Positions 1 to 11,029 of a stretch of 64,000 nucleotides of DNA are shown one piece after another (position 1 is the stretch's first letter; every line of letters starts with the position of its first letter). The notes under the pieces are model-generated. The model saw nothing but the letters and a program-made list of their open reading frames with translations, searched no databases and was not told where the DNA came from. The translations under genes were made by a program, and so were the position numbers. This stretch comes from Branchiostoma floridae (Eukaryota > Chordata > Leptocardii > Amphioxiformes > Branchiostomatidae), in contig NC_049993.1 in the NCBI RefSeq assembly GCF_000003815.2, positions 1,729,275-1,793,274 of the forward strand, read 5' to 3'.

Positions 1-1086
1 TGGTCTACGTCGACGTTGATCCCACGTGACTATTTCGACCTATCAGACCCTCTATCTCTCTTTTGCATGCAAAGTCATGGCAAAGTTTCAAAGTTCGCAT
101 TGGTGAACACTTTTGTCGTACAACGCTGAGGTAGCAGGCTTAGACAGCTTCGACGCTTTGTAACACAAACAAAATCGTCACTTAACCCTTTCACAGAAAC
201 ATTGGTCGGCTGAACCGATTTCCCAGGTAGGTTTTACGATTTAGATAGTTAGATATTTTGTGCATAAAAACGTTGGGTTGTGTTTTATGTAAATATAATA
301 AAAGGTTGGATCACAAAGACTGTGAAGCACGCAGATAGAGCACAGTCTGAACTTCCATGAATTTGCTCGCAGCCCGTCCCCTACAAAGGACGGCGCGGCG
401 TTACAAGTAGCCCCGAATGCATATATTCTAGCTCTGTTCTAATTTGAATCCATATATAGTTCTATTTCACTCCAGATCCATATATTTAGCTCTCTGGTTT
501 CCTTGTCAGGTTGCATATAAGGAGGATATGAGATAAACTTTCCGACTTTGGTTGGTAAATTTCATAATCGCCTGCTGTAGACGACACTAAGACTAGTACG
601 CAACCACATGTAGGCCTAATTCCAACCATACTTTGGCGATCGCCGATGGTTGAAAAAGCCATAGTCGCTTCTGTACGACGACGGTCTTTTTGTTGTGCAG
701 ATATGCAAATGTGCTCTTTGAATTAAGCTTTTTTTTAGTTTCGTGAAACAAAAAAAAATGACTGAGTAAAAGTATGTATTTTGCTTGAGTATTTTATTTA
801 TTTCTACCGTAGTTATGATGTATCAGCATCGTGTCAGCACTCCTGGACCTAACACATTCCATGAATGTACTTGTAGGTGAAAGATGAAAGGAACCATGAA
901 CGTCCTGCTCCTGTTGATCGTGTTGGTGATGATGGTGCCTGATGATGTTGTCGGCTACCCTAAATGTCAATGTCCCCCAGAATGCGTGTGTGAAGTTGAT
1001 GAGGACTTTAACCGAGCTGCACGAGAGCGCAAACCACGAGACCTGGCAGCAGGTACTACCACTATGGCATATGACAGATTATGAAT
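1..1086 (+). repeat. Segmental duplication, copy 1 (5' flank and exon A of the secreted-peptide gene)
   Basis: This stretch is clearly similar to about 9213-10316. The shared blocks run from the opening 'tctac...gacgttgatc' segment, through 'gtgactatttcgacctatc' and 'catggcaaagtttcaaagtt', to the ATGAAAGGAACC start of the peptide exon. Promoter flank and first coding exon were therefore duplicated together. Small indels and substitutions show the copies are not recent. Inferred: a tandem gene duplication about 9.2 kb apart, later filled with mobile elements. Confidence 0.8.
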
Positions 1087-2602
1087 ATTGCTAACTGAAA
1101 AAAATATATTTTATAGATGTTTCGCGCGGTTAAAGGGATTATACATAGAGTACGCAGTGGGTATACTTAAGTTAAGCCCCACCTGATTGCATGGAGGTTT
1201 TTCTTATTGTCCTACATGGTTTAATTAGTAGAATCGTATTATCCTATATTGTTTAATTAGTAGACTTACAAGATGTATTCTGTATTCTTCCTTTTTTTTA
1301 TTGTTAACCATACAAAAGTAACTGTACTTTTTTGGCGTGTCTATAAAGCTTGCATGTTATCTGACATGTATGAACAAAAAACAAGATGTTGACTGACTGA
1401 ATCTTCTAGAAAAAATCGCTCTATAACAAACAACCTTTGACCCGATTTCTCCTGATATGACCATCCGTATGACGTAACAACGAAATCTGTCCTTACGCCA
1501 ACTATTACATAAAACCGTTCGTTCTGTACTGAGCAAGTTCTGACCGAAACAGCAAAGCTTAGACTCTATTAGTACCTTTAAGTTATAAACACAAATGTCT
1601 CAAGATTGGGCCAAAATGTTCGTGGAATAAAATATAGGATTGTCCAGAATTTTAGGTGGCACTACAACTGTATTCCCATTGTGTGTCCTCTATTGGAAAA
1701 CTCAACTCTGGCGTCTGCACTAGATATCAATTTGTTCATAGCCATGTTACAGTGGTCTGCCACTCTGGCACTCAACCAAATTGCGCAATTTCTGTGGCTC
1801 CTGAGGTATGAGCCTGACTTTGGCCACTAAATTAATGTTGACATGCACATTTTATGTATTAAGTCTATCGGTTCTTTGGAGGCTAGTGTATTGGTCTTGC
1901 CTCATACGTTGAAAAATCTAGCTGCATGTAAAGAACACAACACACTTATTGCGAAGAGCGGGGTTTACATCAGCAACAACAGGGATGTTTACGCCACCTT
2001 TGCCATCAACTGTCAATTTTCTTTCAATAGGTGACTGTCCCCCATTCTGCAAAGATCATGATGAGGACATCCTAGAAATATTACCTACTAACAAAGGCAT
2101 AAATCTGCACGGTTGAAGGACACACATGTACTTGGAGTGCTATATCTTTATTATCAAGATTTGCGATGATGCAGACTTAGAGTTTTGCATAAATAGCTTT
2201 TTTTGTAGCAATGACAGCCGCTCTGCAAAATTGCCTAATTTCTGTGGATCCTGAGGTATGAGCCTGACTTTGGCCACTTGGTAGGAACTTTGTGTTTATT
2301 CAGTCTATCGATTCTTTGGAGGTGTATTGGGCTATCTTCATGCGTTGAAAAATCTAGCTGCATGTAAAGAAAACAACACACTTATCGCGAAGAGCAGGGT
2401 TTACATAAGCAACAACAGGGATGTTCGTGTCACCTTTGCCATCAATCGTCAATTTTCTTTGAATAGGTTCTGACATCATGGGGAACGTGATAAACAATGT
2501 GTATATCAGCCATTTTTCTTTCGTGTTTTTGCAGATGTTGCTTCGATCAAGACAGTGAATGAGGCATATGAAAACGGAGCCCCGCAACGTCCTCTTATCT
2601 GA
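884..2602 (+). CDS. Small secreted cysteine/proline-rich peptide, spliced copy 1 (884-1052 joined to 2535-2602)
   Basis: Exon A (884-1052) starts at an ATG just after a cttgtag acceptor-like site and encodes a hydrophobic signal peptide (MKGTMNVLLLLIVLVMMVP, about residues 1-24). A short CxCPPxCxC cysteine cluster and an acidic/basic stretch ending RERKPRDL follow. The reading frame leaves exon A in phase 1 at a cag|gtacta donor. Exon B (2535-2602) follows a pyrimidine-rich tract and gcag acceptor, enters in the matching phase and ends at a TGA, predicting about 78 residues. The phase is the same at the two other partial copies (donor at 10265, acceptor before 8627), which supports the split. 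I recognise no family; a secreted effector or a peptide precursor are both possible. No function is claimed. The two-exon model is inferred from splice signals only. Confidence 0.6.
1735..2560 (+). repeat. Tandem intronic units, first pair
   Basis: Two diverged units of roughly 400-450 bp lie in the intron of the spliced peptide gene. Each is marked by 'tagcaatg/tagccatg', an 'aaattgc-aatttctgtgg' block, 'tgagcctgactttggccac' and 'gcaacaacagggatgtt'. Related unit pairs occur at 3789-4727 and 7686-8626. They carry no credible reading frame; the short ORFs over them are by-products. Confidence 0.65.
2034..2074 (+). pseudogene. Relic fragment of the peptide exon A
   Basis: After a pyrimidine stretch and an AG, the sequence encodes DCPPFCKDHDED, nearly the same as CPPFCKDHEED in the copy at 10040-10265. 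It then jumps directly into sequence that elsewhere lies just downstream of exon A ('attacctactaacaaagg'). The signal-peptide half and the RERKPRDL half are both missing, so this is an internally deleted exon copy, not a working exon. Confidence 0.5.
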
Positions 2603-3788
2603 CATTGACGTGAAAACAGCACACGCAGCAGTAGGTACTACGGATAATTTTTTTGATATTATTTATCCCTGTCAAACAGCAGGAAATCGACATATTGAAG
2701 AATCTTGGAGATCTAAATTCATAAACATTTTCGGCAGTAATACATCCGTTTTTCTTTTTAACATTGCGGGAATTCAAAGGTTGACTGAACTTCGCAAATC
2801 ACTGATCCGGGCCCTTTCAGTGAGTTATGGGTGAATATTTCACCATAGTTCGACTGTCACTTCACAGTCGGGCGACCCTCTGGCGATCCAAAGCCGAAGT
2901 TCCACTTTTGTAAAAGGGTCTTTAAGACATCTATTTCAGACATTTTGATAAGTGCGGCAGTATTCTATATCCATTGTTTGCTCGCAGTTAACTTTTGGAT
3001 TCGGATCTTCAAATAAAGTTTTCTCTAAAGTATGTATTATTTTGAAAAAAAGACGACACAACTTTTACCAAATTTGTTTATTGACATCAATTTCCTCTCT
3101 ACCCTATTTAGATTGCTGTGTTATCTGGGACTACTGGTGCTGGATGGTGAGACATCACCAGTGCTACTTACCTGAGAGATCTTCTGCTTGCAGCCACACT
3201 CTGTGATTTACTAAATGAACGCTAGCGCACTTGTAGTTGCTAACGATCAAGTAGAAATCCGCCCAGATCTCATTCTGAATGACTCATTCCACAATTTAGC
3301 TCATTTGTTAACTGAGCACCCCGTTACAGCACAAAGCATTGGTCTAAACATTCGAGGAGATTTTGACAACAAATTCTAAAAGAGCTTAAAGTTGTTCAAG
3401 AAATTGTATGTGAATGAGCCATATGATGTATGTGTCAGGAACACATACTAGAGTTAATAAACAATAAATAAACCTTGATTTCGGGATGAAAGGAGTTTAG
3501 AGGTGCCGATGTTTAGCCGAATAAAAAGTGCTTGCTATGCATGGTGAACATAGATGATCTCGGTGTCTCTTTGTGACAATGAATACTGTAGCGGTTAATG
3601 TTGGCTAACAATATGATACAGAAAATAAATGTTCACTTGTATGACCGACCCCTCTGAGGGAGGCGCGCGTCAAGAGGACGGCAATGAAACTGGAGTCAAA
3701 AACGTCGAAAACAACATATGGGGTTTTCAACAATCAGCTCTTTCCCTAAACATGTACAAGGGACGCCTGCGCTTGTGGAAGGTGGACT

Positions 3789-4727
3789 AGAATTATATTA
3801 CCTACTGAGAAAGACATACCTTTGCACGGTTAAACGAAATACATATCATTGGAGTGTGTAAAGAATGTGTGGTGACCTAATCACTAAGAGTTGCCATGAT
3901 GCAGGCATAGAGTTTTGCATACTCAGCCGTTTCTTTGTAGCCATGGGACACTCAGCCGAATTGCGCAATTTCCGTGGCTCCTGAGTTTGACTTTGGCCAC
4001 ATGGCATGCATGTTGTGTTTATTCAGTCTATCAGTTCTTTAGAGGTTTATTTGTCTTGCCCCAAACGTCAAAAATCTATCTGCGTAGAAAGAACTCAACA
4101 CACTTTTTTATCGCGACTAGTAGGTGGTGATGCGTGTGGTATGCTTGTACATATGTAACAACAGGAATGTTCTTGCCACTATTTTTATCACTGGTTAATT
4201 TTTTTAATACAGCTAGTATCTTTGGCTCATCAGACACTAACGGGGACGTGATCCAAAAAAATGTGTATATCAGCACTATAAGTGTATTTCCATTGTGTCT
4301 ACTACTGCGCATCTTTACTATGACCTCTGCACTACATAGCCATTTGTTCGTAGCCATGGCACAGTCTTCCACTCTGGCACTCTGCCAAATTGCGTAACTT
4401 CTGTGGCGCCTGAGGTAAGAGTTTGACTTTGGCCACTTGACACGCATGTTGTGTTTATTTAGTGTGTCGGTTCTTTTTCAGGTTACTGTATTGGTCTAAC
4501 CTCAAATCTAGCTGGTTGTAAAGAACACAGCACACTTATGGTGAAGGATAAGGCGACCCGGCATGCCAGTTACCAGTACGGCTTGTGCAGAAGTAACAAC
4601 AGTGATGTTCGTGCTGCCTTTGCCAATTTTCTTTCAATGCAGCCTAGACATTAAAGGGGACCTGGTCCTGAAAAATCATGTATGTTTCAGCTATTTTTCA
4701 TCCCTCGCGTTTTTTTTGCATGTGTAG
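3789..4727 (+). repeat. 939-bp direct repeat, left copy
   Basis: Nearly identical to 7686-8626 by eye, with only scattered substitutions over the whole length. It starts at 'attacctact(g/a)a(g)aaag' and ends inside the acceptor region of the peptide terminal exon ('gtgtagct'). It contains two intronic units. Its right edge abuts satellite DNA, so the terminal exon that should follow is absent here but present after the right copy. Confidence 0.85.
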
Positions 4728-5019
4728 CTCGCATCGCGAAGACTTTGATTTGTAAAGGAAACAGATACTCATAGAAGCAAGATTAACCACAGACTCCTAT
4801 GTCAGATTTATATATATATGAATTAAATTGTATTCATATTTGTTCCTATTATCTATTTGGAAGTATAAGACGTCATGTGATAATGGCGATTAAAGGATTC
4901 AACTTTCCCCTAACTTAATCAGATAACATCTTGTTGCATCTTTATACACGTGAATGGTATTATTTTGACACACATGATATTGCAATTCGTCAAATGTACG
5001 GAAATTCAATAAAGCGCTA

Positions 5020-5346
5020 GCGATCTTGTATTAGCAGAAAATCCCGTTTTGAATTCTTTAGGATCTAATTATTCTCAATATGCGAATAGATATTCTAAAA
5101 ATGAGTATATATCGGTGGAAAATGCCATGTTGGAATTCTTTAGGATACGATTAATTCAAATATACGGCAATATTCATTGAAAGACGATCTAGCATTCGCA
5201 GAAAATCCTATATTGGGATTCATTAGCATCCGGAGAACTGAAATTATACAGCAATATCCCTACAAAAACTATTAGCATTCGTAGAAAATCCTACATTGGA
5301 ATTCTTTAGGATCTGGATATTCCAAAAATACGGAAATATTCTTTAA
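5020..5346 (+). repeat. About 75-bp satellite, left part
   Basis: Four diverged units share 'agcattcg(c/t)agaaaatcc', 'ttggaattctttaggat' and a closing 'aaatacggaaatatt'. Further units resume after the LINE at 7485-7640 ('agcatccgtggaaaatcc'). The LINE therefore inserted into an existing array. Confidence 0.7.
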
Positions 5347-7302
5347 ATGAATACCGATGGCGCCTCTTTCCCAAACTCTGTACCCAGAACAGAACTAGCT
5401 CTCAATTCAATTAATTGTTGCCCCGCAAATGTCTACAGTGTACTGTCAAACCTCAATATAAACAAGGCCACAGGGCCTGATGGACTAAGTAATAGGCTTC
5501 TGAAGTGTATAGCACCTTCAATAGCACAACCACTGTCGCATTTGTTTAACGTTTCATTAGAATACGGCTGTTTTCCGTCAATTTGGAAATTTTCAAATGT
5601 TGTCCCTGTGTATAAAAAAGGTGATAAGCAGGCCAAAGAAAACTATAGGCCTATTTCACTCCTGTGCTGTGTGTCCAAAGTGTTTGAACGGATAGTTTAT
5701 GCCCCATTATCTGCGTACTTACATGGCAACAACCTGCTAACCGATCGAAATTCTGGATTCACCCCCGGAGACTCAACAGTTAATTCATTGACACACCTTG
5801 TTCATAAGCTGCACAAAGCAGTAGACCAAGGTTTTGAAGTACGCACCGTTTTCTTGGACATATCAAAAGCTTTTGATAAGGTATGGCACGATGGTCTCCT
5901 TTTCAAATTAAGCCAACTAGGGATATCTGGTTCACTTCTTCAATGGATACAATCTTATCTCACAAATCGGAAGCAGAGAGTTGTCATTAACGGGGCATGT
6001 TCCGACTGGCTACCGATTGACGCAGGTGTCCCACAGGGGTCGCTTTTGGGCCCACTCCTTTTCCTAGTTTTTATTAACGATCTAGTGGACAACTTGCAAA
6101 CTGATGCCAATCTTTTTGCTGATGACACGTCTCTTGTGGAAGTAGTTTTGGATCCGCTCGTCTCAGCAAATAGATTGAACCATGATCTTAGAATGGTGGG
6201 TGAATGGTCGGACCAGTGGCTGGTAACTTTTAATCCCCTTAAAACTGAACTGATGACATTCTCCATGAAAAGGATCAAAGTCTATCACCCACCATTAGTG
6301 TTTAAAGGAGTTGTGCTTCAGGAAGTTGACTCTCACAAGCATTTGGGCTTAAACTTGAAACGTGACTTGTCCTGGTCATATCACGTGTCTACATTGATTA
6401 CCAAGGCAATGAAGCGAATCAATCTTCTGAAGAGGATATCATATTTTGTTCCTAGGGGAACATTAGAAACTCTGTATGTCACTATGATTCGTCCATTACT
6501 TGAATATGCTGACATTGTTTGGTGTGGCCTTCTCGGCAAAGATTGTGATCTTCTTGAGTCTGTCCAGATGGCCGCGACACGAGTTTGTACCGGAGCCATG
6601 AGAGGCACTAAACATGAGAGCTTGTTAGCCGATGTTGCATTGGACACACTAGCGGACAGAAGGAAAAAGCACCAGTTGATTCAGTTTTGGAAAATTATGA
6701 ATGGTCTCGCACCACTGTACTTACATAATATTATCCCTCCACGTATCTGTGATACGGTCCCTTACAACCTTCGCGCAAACCAAAACCTTACTTCCATTGC
6801 CTGTAAAACTGAAAAGTATAAAAGATCCTTCCTACCGTCAACTGTTCACTTGTGGAATGAACTGGATACGAATGCTAAAGCCGTCCTTTCGATCAACACT
6901 TTCAAAAAAGAGCTGGACTCACTATTCAACAAGCCGACAAAATACTCCCATTTCTCTTATGGCCAAGGTCGTTCCGCAGTTCATCTTACAAGGCTCCGTC
7001 TAAACTTCAGTCAGTTAAACTACCATCTATTTCAACACCATTGTATTGATTATCCTACATGTAAATGCGGCTATCAGTGTGAAACAACCGAACATTATCT
7101 ACTACACTGCACACTCTATGCTAGCCAAAGAAGTTCTTTGTTATCGGCTGTCTCAAATATTATAGTAGACCTAAAGCACCTCAACGACACTACTTTATGT
7201 ACTTTACTGTTATCAGGATCAACATCTCTCTCACATCAACAGAACTGTAACATTTTTGATCTTGTCATTACCTATATCCATTGTACAGGCAGGTTCTCCT
7301 AA
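5347..7302 (+). CDS. LINE reverse transcriptase (CR1/Jockey-like), truncated
   Basis: Open frame of 651 codons. Its start is simply where the 5' truncation falls; the upstream endonuclease is missing. Reverse-transcriptase blocks appear in order: KATGPDGLSNRLLK (about residues 40-53), PVYKKGDK and NYRPISLL (about 90-110), FLDISKAFDKVWH (about 170), GVPQGSLLGPLLF (about 230) and the catalytic FADDTSL (about 260). The C-terminal region carries a CxC-x(7)-H-x(4)-C pattern (CKCG...EHYLLHC) typical of LINE C-terminal domains. No frameshift is present. The clade call is from motif style only; a phylogeny would be needed to separate CR1, Jockey and related clades. Confidence 0.93.
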   Translation: MNTDGASFPNSVPRTELALNSINCCPANVYSVLSNLNINKATGPDGLSNRLLKCIAPSIAQPLSHLFNVSLEYGCFPSIWKFSNVVPVYKKGDKQAKENYRPISLLCCVSKVFERIVYAPLSAYLHGNNLLTDRNSGFTPGDSTVNSLTHLVHKLHKAVDQGFEVRTVFLDISKAFDKVWHDGLLFKLSQLGISGSLLQWIQSYLTNRKQRVVINGACSDWLPIDAGVPQGSLLGPLLFLVFINDLVDNLQTDANLFADDTSLVEVVLDPLVSANRLNHDLRMVGEWSDQWLVTFNPLKTELMTFSMKRIKVYHPPLVFKGVVLQEVDSHKHLGLNLKRDLSWSYHVSTLITKAMKRINLLKRISYFVPRGTLETLYVTMIRPLLEYADIVWCGLLGKDCDLLESVQMAATRVCTGAMRGTKHESLLADVALDTLADRRKKHQLIQFWKIMNGLAPLYLHNIIPPRICDTVPYNLRANQNLTSIACKTEKYKRSFLPSTVHLWNELDTNAKAVLSINTFKKELDSLFNKPTKYSHFSYGQGRSAVHLTRLRLNFSQLNYHLFQHHCIDYPTCKCGYQCETTEHYLLHCTLYASQRSSLLSAVSNIIVDLKHLNDTTLCTLLLSGSTSLSHQQNCNIFDLVITYIHCTGRFS

Positions 7303-7484
7303 TTGATTCAGCACCAACTTGTCTTGTTTAAATTTACTTTTCTGTTATCCATTTTGTACTTATGTATGTAATGTCGTTTACTATTCTTGTTTTATGCGTA
7401 TGTTTCTTGAGTAGAAGGCTTAATATAAGCAATTTGTGCTTTCCGCCTCATACTCGCAAAATATATGTGAATAAATAAAAAACA
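5347..7484 (+). mobile_element. 5'-truncated non-LTR retrotransposon (LINE) with 9-bp target-site duplication
   Basis: The element is flanked by perfect 9-bp copies of attctttaa (5338-5346 and 7485-7493). It begins inside the coding region, has a short 3' UTR, and ends in an A-rich 'gaataaataaaaaac' tail. The endonuclease half is absent, as is usual for 5'-truncated target-primed insertions. The ORF is open throughout, suggesting a fairly young insertion. Confidence 0.9.
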
Positions 7485-7640
7485 ATTCTTTAAGATGCTG
7501 CTTAGCATCCGTGGAAAATCCCATTTTGGGATATGTTTGAGTCTTTTCATTCCGGATCCCAAAAAAACAAATTCCGGATATTTTACAGATCCCACTCGAA
7601 TCCGTTAGCATCCGCTAGCATTTGTCACAAATGCATACAT
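7485..7640 (+). repeat. About 75-bp satellite, right part, with target-site duplication
   Basis: Continuation of the satellite at 5020-5346. The first nine bases are the right copy of the LINE target-site duplication. Motifs 'agcatccgtggaaaatccc' and 'ggatcccaaaaaaac' match the left units. Confidence 0.65.
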
Positions 7641-7685
7641 ATCCCTGTTCATATATGGCTACATCCGATAGCTTTTAGCCCAGTG

Positions 7686-8626
7686 AGAATTACATTACCT
7701 ACTAAGAAAGGCATAGCTTTGCACGGTTAAACGAAATACATATCATTGGAGTGTGTAAATAATGTGTGGTGACCTAATCACTAAGAGTTGCCATGATGCA
7801 GGCATAGAGTTTTGCATACTCAGCCGTTTCTTTGTAGCCATGGGACACTCAGCCAAATTGCGCAATTTCCGTGGCTCCTGAGTTTGACTTTGGCCACATG
7901 GCATGCATGTTGTGTTTATTCAGTCTATCAGTTCTTTAGAGGTGTATTTGTCTTGCCCCTAACGTCAAAAATCTATCTGCGTAGAAAGAACTCAACACAC
8001 TTTTTTATCGCGACTAGTAGGTGGTGATGCGTGTGGTATGCTTGTACATATGTAACAACAGGAATGTTCTTGCCACTATTTTTATCACTGGTATATTTTT
8101 TTTAATACAGCTATTATCTTTGGCTCATCAGACACTAATGGGAACGTGATCCTAAAAAAATTTGTATATCAGCACTATAAGTGTATTTCCATTGTGTCTA
8201 CTACTGCGCATCTCCACTATGACCTCTGCACTACATAGTCATTTGTTCGTAGCCATGACACAGTCTTCCACTCTGGCACTCTGCCAAATTGCGTAACTTC
8301 TGTGGCTCCTGAGGTAAGAGTTTGACTTTGGCCACTTGACACGCATGTTGTGTTTATTTAGTGTGTCGGTTCTTTTTCAGGTTACTGTATTGGTCTAACC
8401 TCAAATCTAGCTGGTTGTAAAGAACACAGCACACTTATGGTGAAGAATAAGGCGACCCGGCATGCCAGTTACCAGTACGGCTTGTACAGAAGTAACAACA
8501 GTGATGTTCGTGCTGCCTTTGCCAATTTTCTTTCAATGCAGCCTAGACATTAAAGGGGACCTGGTCCTGAAAAATCATGTATGTTTCAGCTATTTTTCAT
8601 CTCTCGCGTTTTTTTTGCATGTCTAG
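7686..8626 (+). repeat. 939-bp direct repeat, right copy
   Basis: Copy of 3789-4727. Unlike the left copy, it runs on into an intact-looking terminal exon (8627-8688). The right copy therefore keeps the original arrangement, and the left copy was cut where the satellite now begins. Confidence 0.85.
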
Positions 8627-8688
8627 CTTTGATTAAGACAGCGAATGAGGCAGACGAAAACGAGGCCCCGAAACATCCTCTTTTCTGA
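8627..8688 (+). pseudogene. Orphan terminal exon of the secreted-peptide family
   Basis: After a ctag acceptor the frame enters with two bases, then reads LIKTANEADENEAPKHPLF and a stop. It aligns with exon B of copy 1 (2535-2602) and keeps the same intron phase. No intact exon A lies between copy 1 and this exon, so it is either orphaned or reached by splicing across the LINE from exon A at 884. It is listed as a relic because no partner exon is visible nearby. Confidence 0.5.
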
Positions 8689-8929
8689 CATTGACGTGGA
8701 TACAGCACACGAAATGTCTCGCCATCGGTTCTTTACAAATGTGCTTTATTACAGTAAATATACCTTTAATGCACCTTTGACCCTTTGCTGACGTCACACT
8801 TCCGTTCCGGATGTGTGACTTAGGCTCTATGTCGTTTCAACTTGAGAAGGAACAGAGAACTGATCGAAAGCTTGTTGGTAAGTGCTTTATTTTGTCCACG
8901 GATAAATGGTCTTTAAATTGTAACATAAT

Positions 8930-9205
8930 ACCTTCAATGTGTCTAAAGAGATTACGGTTACGAGAGTTGGAAACCATAGCAATACTCCTATCTGGAAAAT
9001 ACTTTTCGTATCAGGCAATTATAAAATTTCTGTCACTTCAGCACGCATTGCATCCTTGTCTTCTAGCATTAATCATTTCATAGTTAACAATAGGAGGTGC
9101 GGTACCTGAAAATAGTATAAAAAATTGCAAAAAATTCTGACGCATAACACCGTGAATGAGCAAGATCCTTACCTCTGCTTGAAGAATACCATTCCTAAGA
9201 TTAGT
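8930..9205. repeat. Dispersed repeat shared with 47815-48060
   Basis: 'gtctaaagagattacggt-acgagagtt' and the following 200 bp recur at 47820-48060 with many substitutions. The ORF across it is not conserved in the second copy, so it is treated as non-coding repeat DNA. Confidence 0.6.
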
Positions 9206-9212
9206 CGGACCT

Positions 9213-10316
9213 TGTCTACGCATAGCCAGTAGGACGTTGATCACAAGTGACTATTTCGACCTATCAGACACTCTATCTCTGTTTTGTATGCCAGGTCATG
9301 GCAAAGTTTCAAAGTTCGCATGAGAGTGCAATTTTGTCGCTCAACGCGGAGGTAGCAAACGTTTGGTAACTACTACTACATACAAAACTCGTCAATTAAC
9401 CCTGTCGCAAAACCATTGGACGGCTGAACCAATTACCAGGTATTTTTTATGGGTTATGACTGCAATATTTTGTGCATAGAGAAATTAGGTAGTGCAATAT
9501 GTAAACAATGGATGGATCGATCACAGAGACGGTAATACACTCATACCAAGCACGTAATCATTACCTTGACCTTGCTCGAGCTTGCAACCCATCCCCAGCA
9601 ACGAACGCAGATGTGGAAGAATCTATTCTATTCTAGCTCCAATTTACTCCTATTAAGATCTGTTAAAAAATACTTTTAAGGAGTTTCATACGCCAAAATT
9701 AATAGTTAGTTTTCTGTACACGACTGTAAATAAACGAGTAGGCAACCTCATCGACTTACTGGCAAGTTCTAACCATAGTTTGGCTATGGTTCGTAGATCA
9801 TGATCGGCTCTGTGCGATGGCGGTTTTATCTTTATATTTTGATGTGCAGCCATGTAAATGTGATCATTAAGACTTTTTTAGTTCCGTAAAAAAAACAAAA
9901 AACTAAGCTGACAAAGAAAGTATGCCTGCATTGCCAGATTACTTCTCTTTTTTTACTACCGTAGATATGACGTATTGTTGTCGCGTCACCACTCCAGGAC
10001 CTAAATCCTTTCATGTAATTATGTACTTGTAGGGGAAAGATGAAAGGAACCATAAAAGTCCTGCTCCTGTTGATCGTGTTGGTGGCCATGGTGCCAGATG
10101 GTGTTGTTGGCTTATGGTGCACGCCCCCCCCCCCCCCCCCGTTTCGTTGCCCCCCATTCTGCAAAGATCATGAGGAGGACTTTATTTTTTTTATTTTTTT
10201 TATTTTTGTTGATGAGGACTTTAACCCAGCTGCACGAGAGCGCAAACCACGAGACCTGGGGGCTGGTACGAGTACTACGACATTTGGCACATACCGACTC
10301 AGAAAGGCATAAATTC
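9213..10316 (+). repeat. Segmental duplication, copy 2
   Basis: Second copy of the 1-1086 segment. It covers the upstream flank and exon A of the secreted-peptide gene, with a different pattern of small indels. Confidence 0.8.
10040..10265 (+). CDS. Secreted peptide family, copy 2 exon A with homopolymer expansions
   Basis: The ATG and signal peptide (MKGTIKVLLLLIVLVAMVP) match copy 1. The mature part differs: a 17-18 base C run encodes a proline stretch, and T-rich 'tttattttttttattttt' encodes an IFFIFFIF insert before the conserved VDEDFN-AARERKPRDL segment. Both expansions keep the frame. The exon ends at a phase-1 ctg|gtacga donor, as in copy 1. No homologous terminal exon follows. A frame after the acceptor at 10400-10409 (entering at 10410, stop at 10484-10486) would fit by phase but has no similarity to the other terminal exons. 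The copy may be decaying, or tolerated. The length of the C run is prone to assembly error. Confidence 0.5.
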
Positions 10317-11029
10317 GCAAGGTTAACAGACATACATGAATATGCATAGAGTGAACAGTGTGTAAAGCATATGTCGTTACTTTTAATGCCAAGATTTACT
10401 ATTTTGCAGACATGCAGGCAGTGCTGGTACAACTAAACTTGGTGACGTTTCCAAAAATCTGGTTGGCAACAATTTACAAAACATAGAGTAAGTTAAAAAA
10501 ATTTCGTGTTGCCATGGCACACACTCAAGGAGCTGGGGGTCTCTAGATCTGACTTGGCTGTCTACGCCCAGTGCAGAACAACTTGGCGAGAACTGTCCGA
10601 ACTGTCTGTACGTAGCCGCCACACATTAACTCATTATGCAAGCGAACGATTGATCAAATCAAACTTTATTTAATCAACTTCATAATTTGGTAATAGAATT
10701 CCTCTGATTATCCCTGACTATCTTGGTTGTATTTCTTCTATAGATGATAAAAAGATGATAAAATCCTAATTGATATCCGCCCTACAGCAGCGACTGTGGC
10801 TTAACAGTGCTATACGAGAATGACAGTACGTTTATATAACAAAATCAAAACATGTGTATATAGCAATATAGCACAGTATGCAGTATAAGACCGTGCGTTT
10901 GATACACTCCTCATCTGGCATTGATAGTGGACTATTAGCAACAGACAATATTTTGCTTTATTGACTATTGACAGATATTCTAATTTATCTTTAATCCGAG
11001 GTATATCCAAGAACCGTGGATTGATGAAG

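Noticed and set aside
10410..10486. Terminal exon for peptide copy 2
   Set aside because: Acceptor and phase fit, but the encoded residues do not resemble the other terminal exons, and the DNA aligns with intronic sequence at 2180 and 3897.
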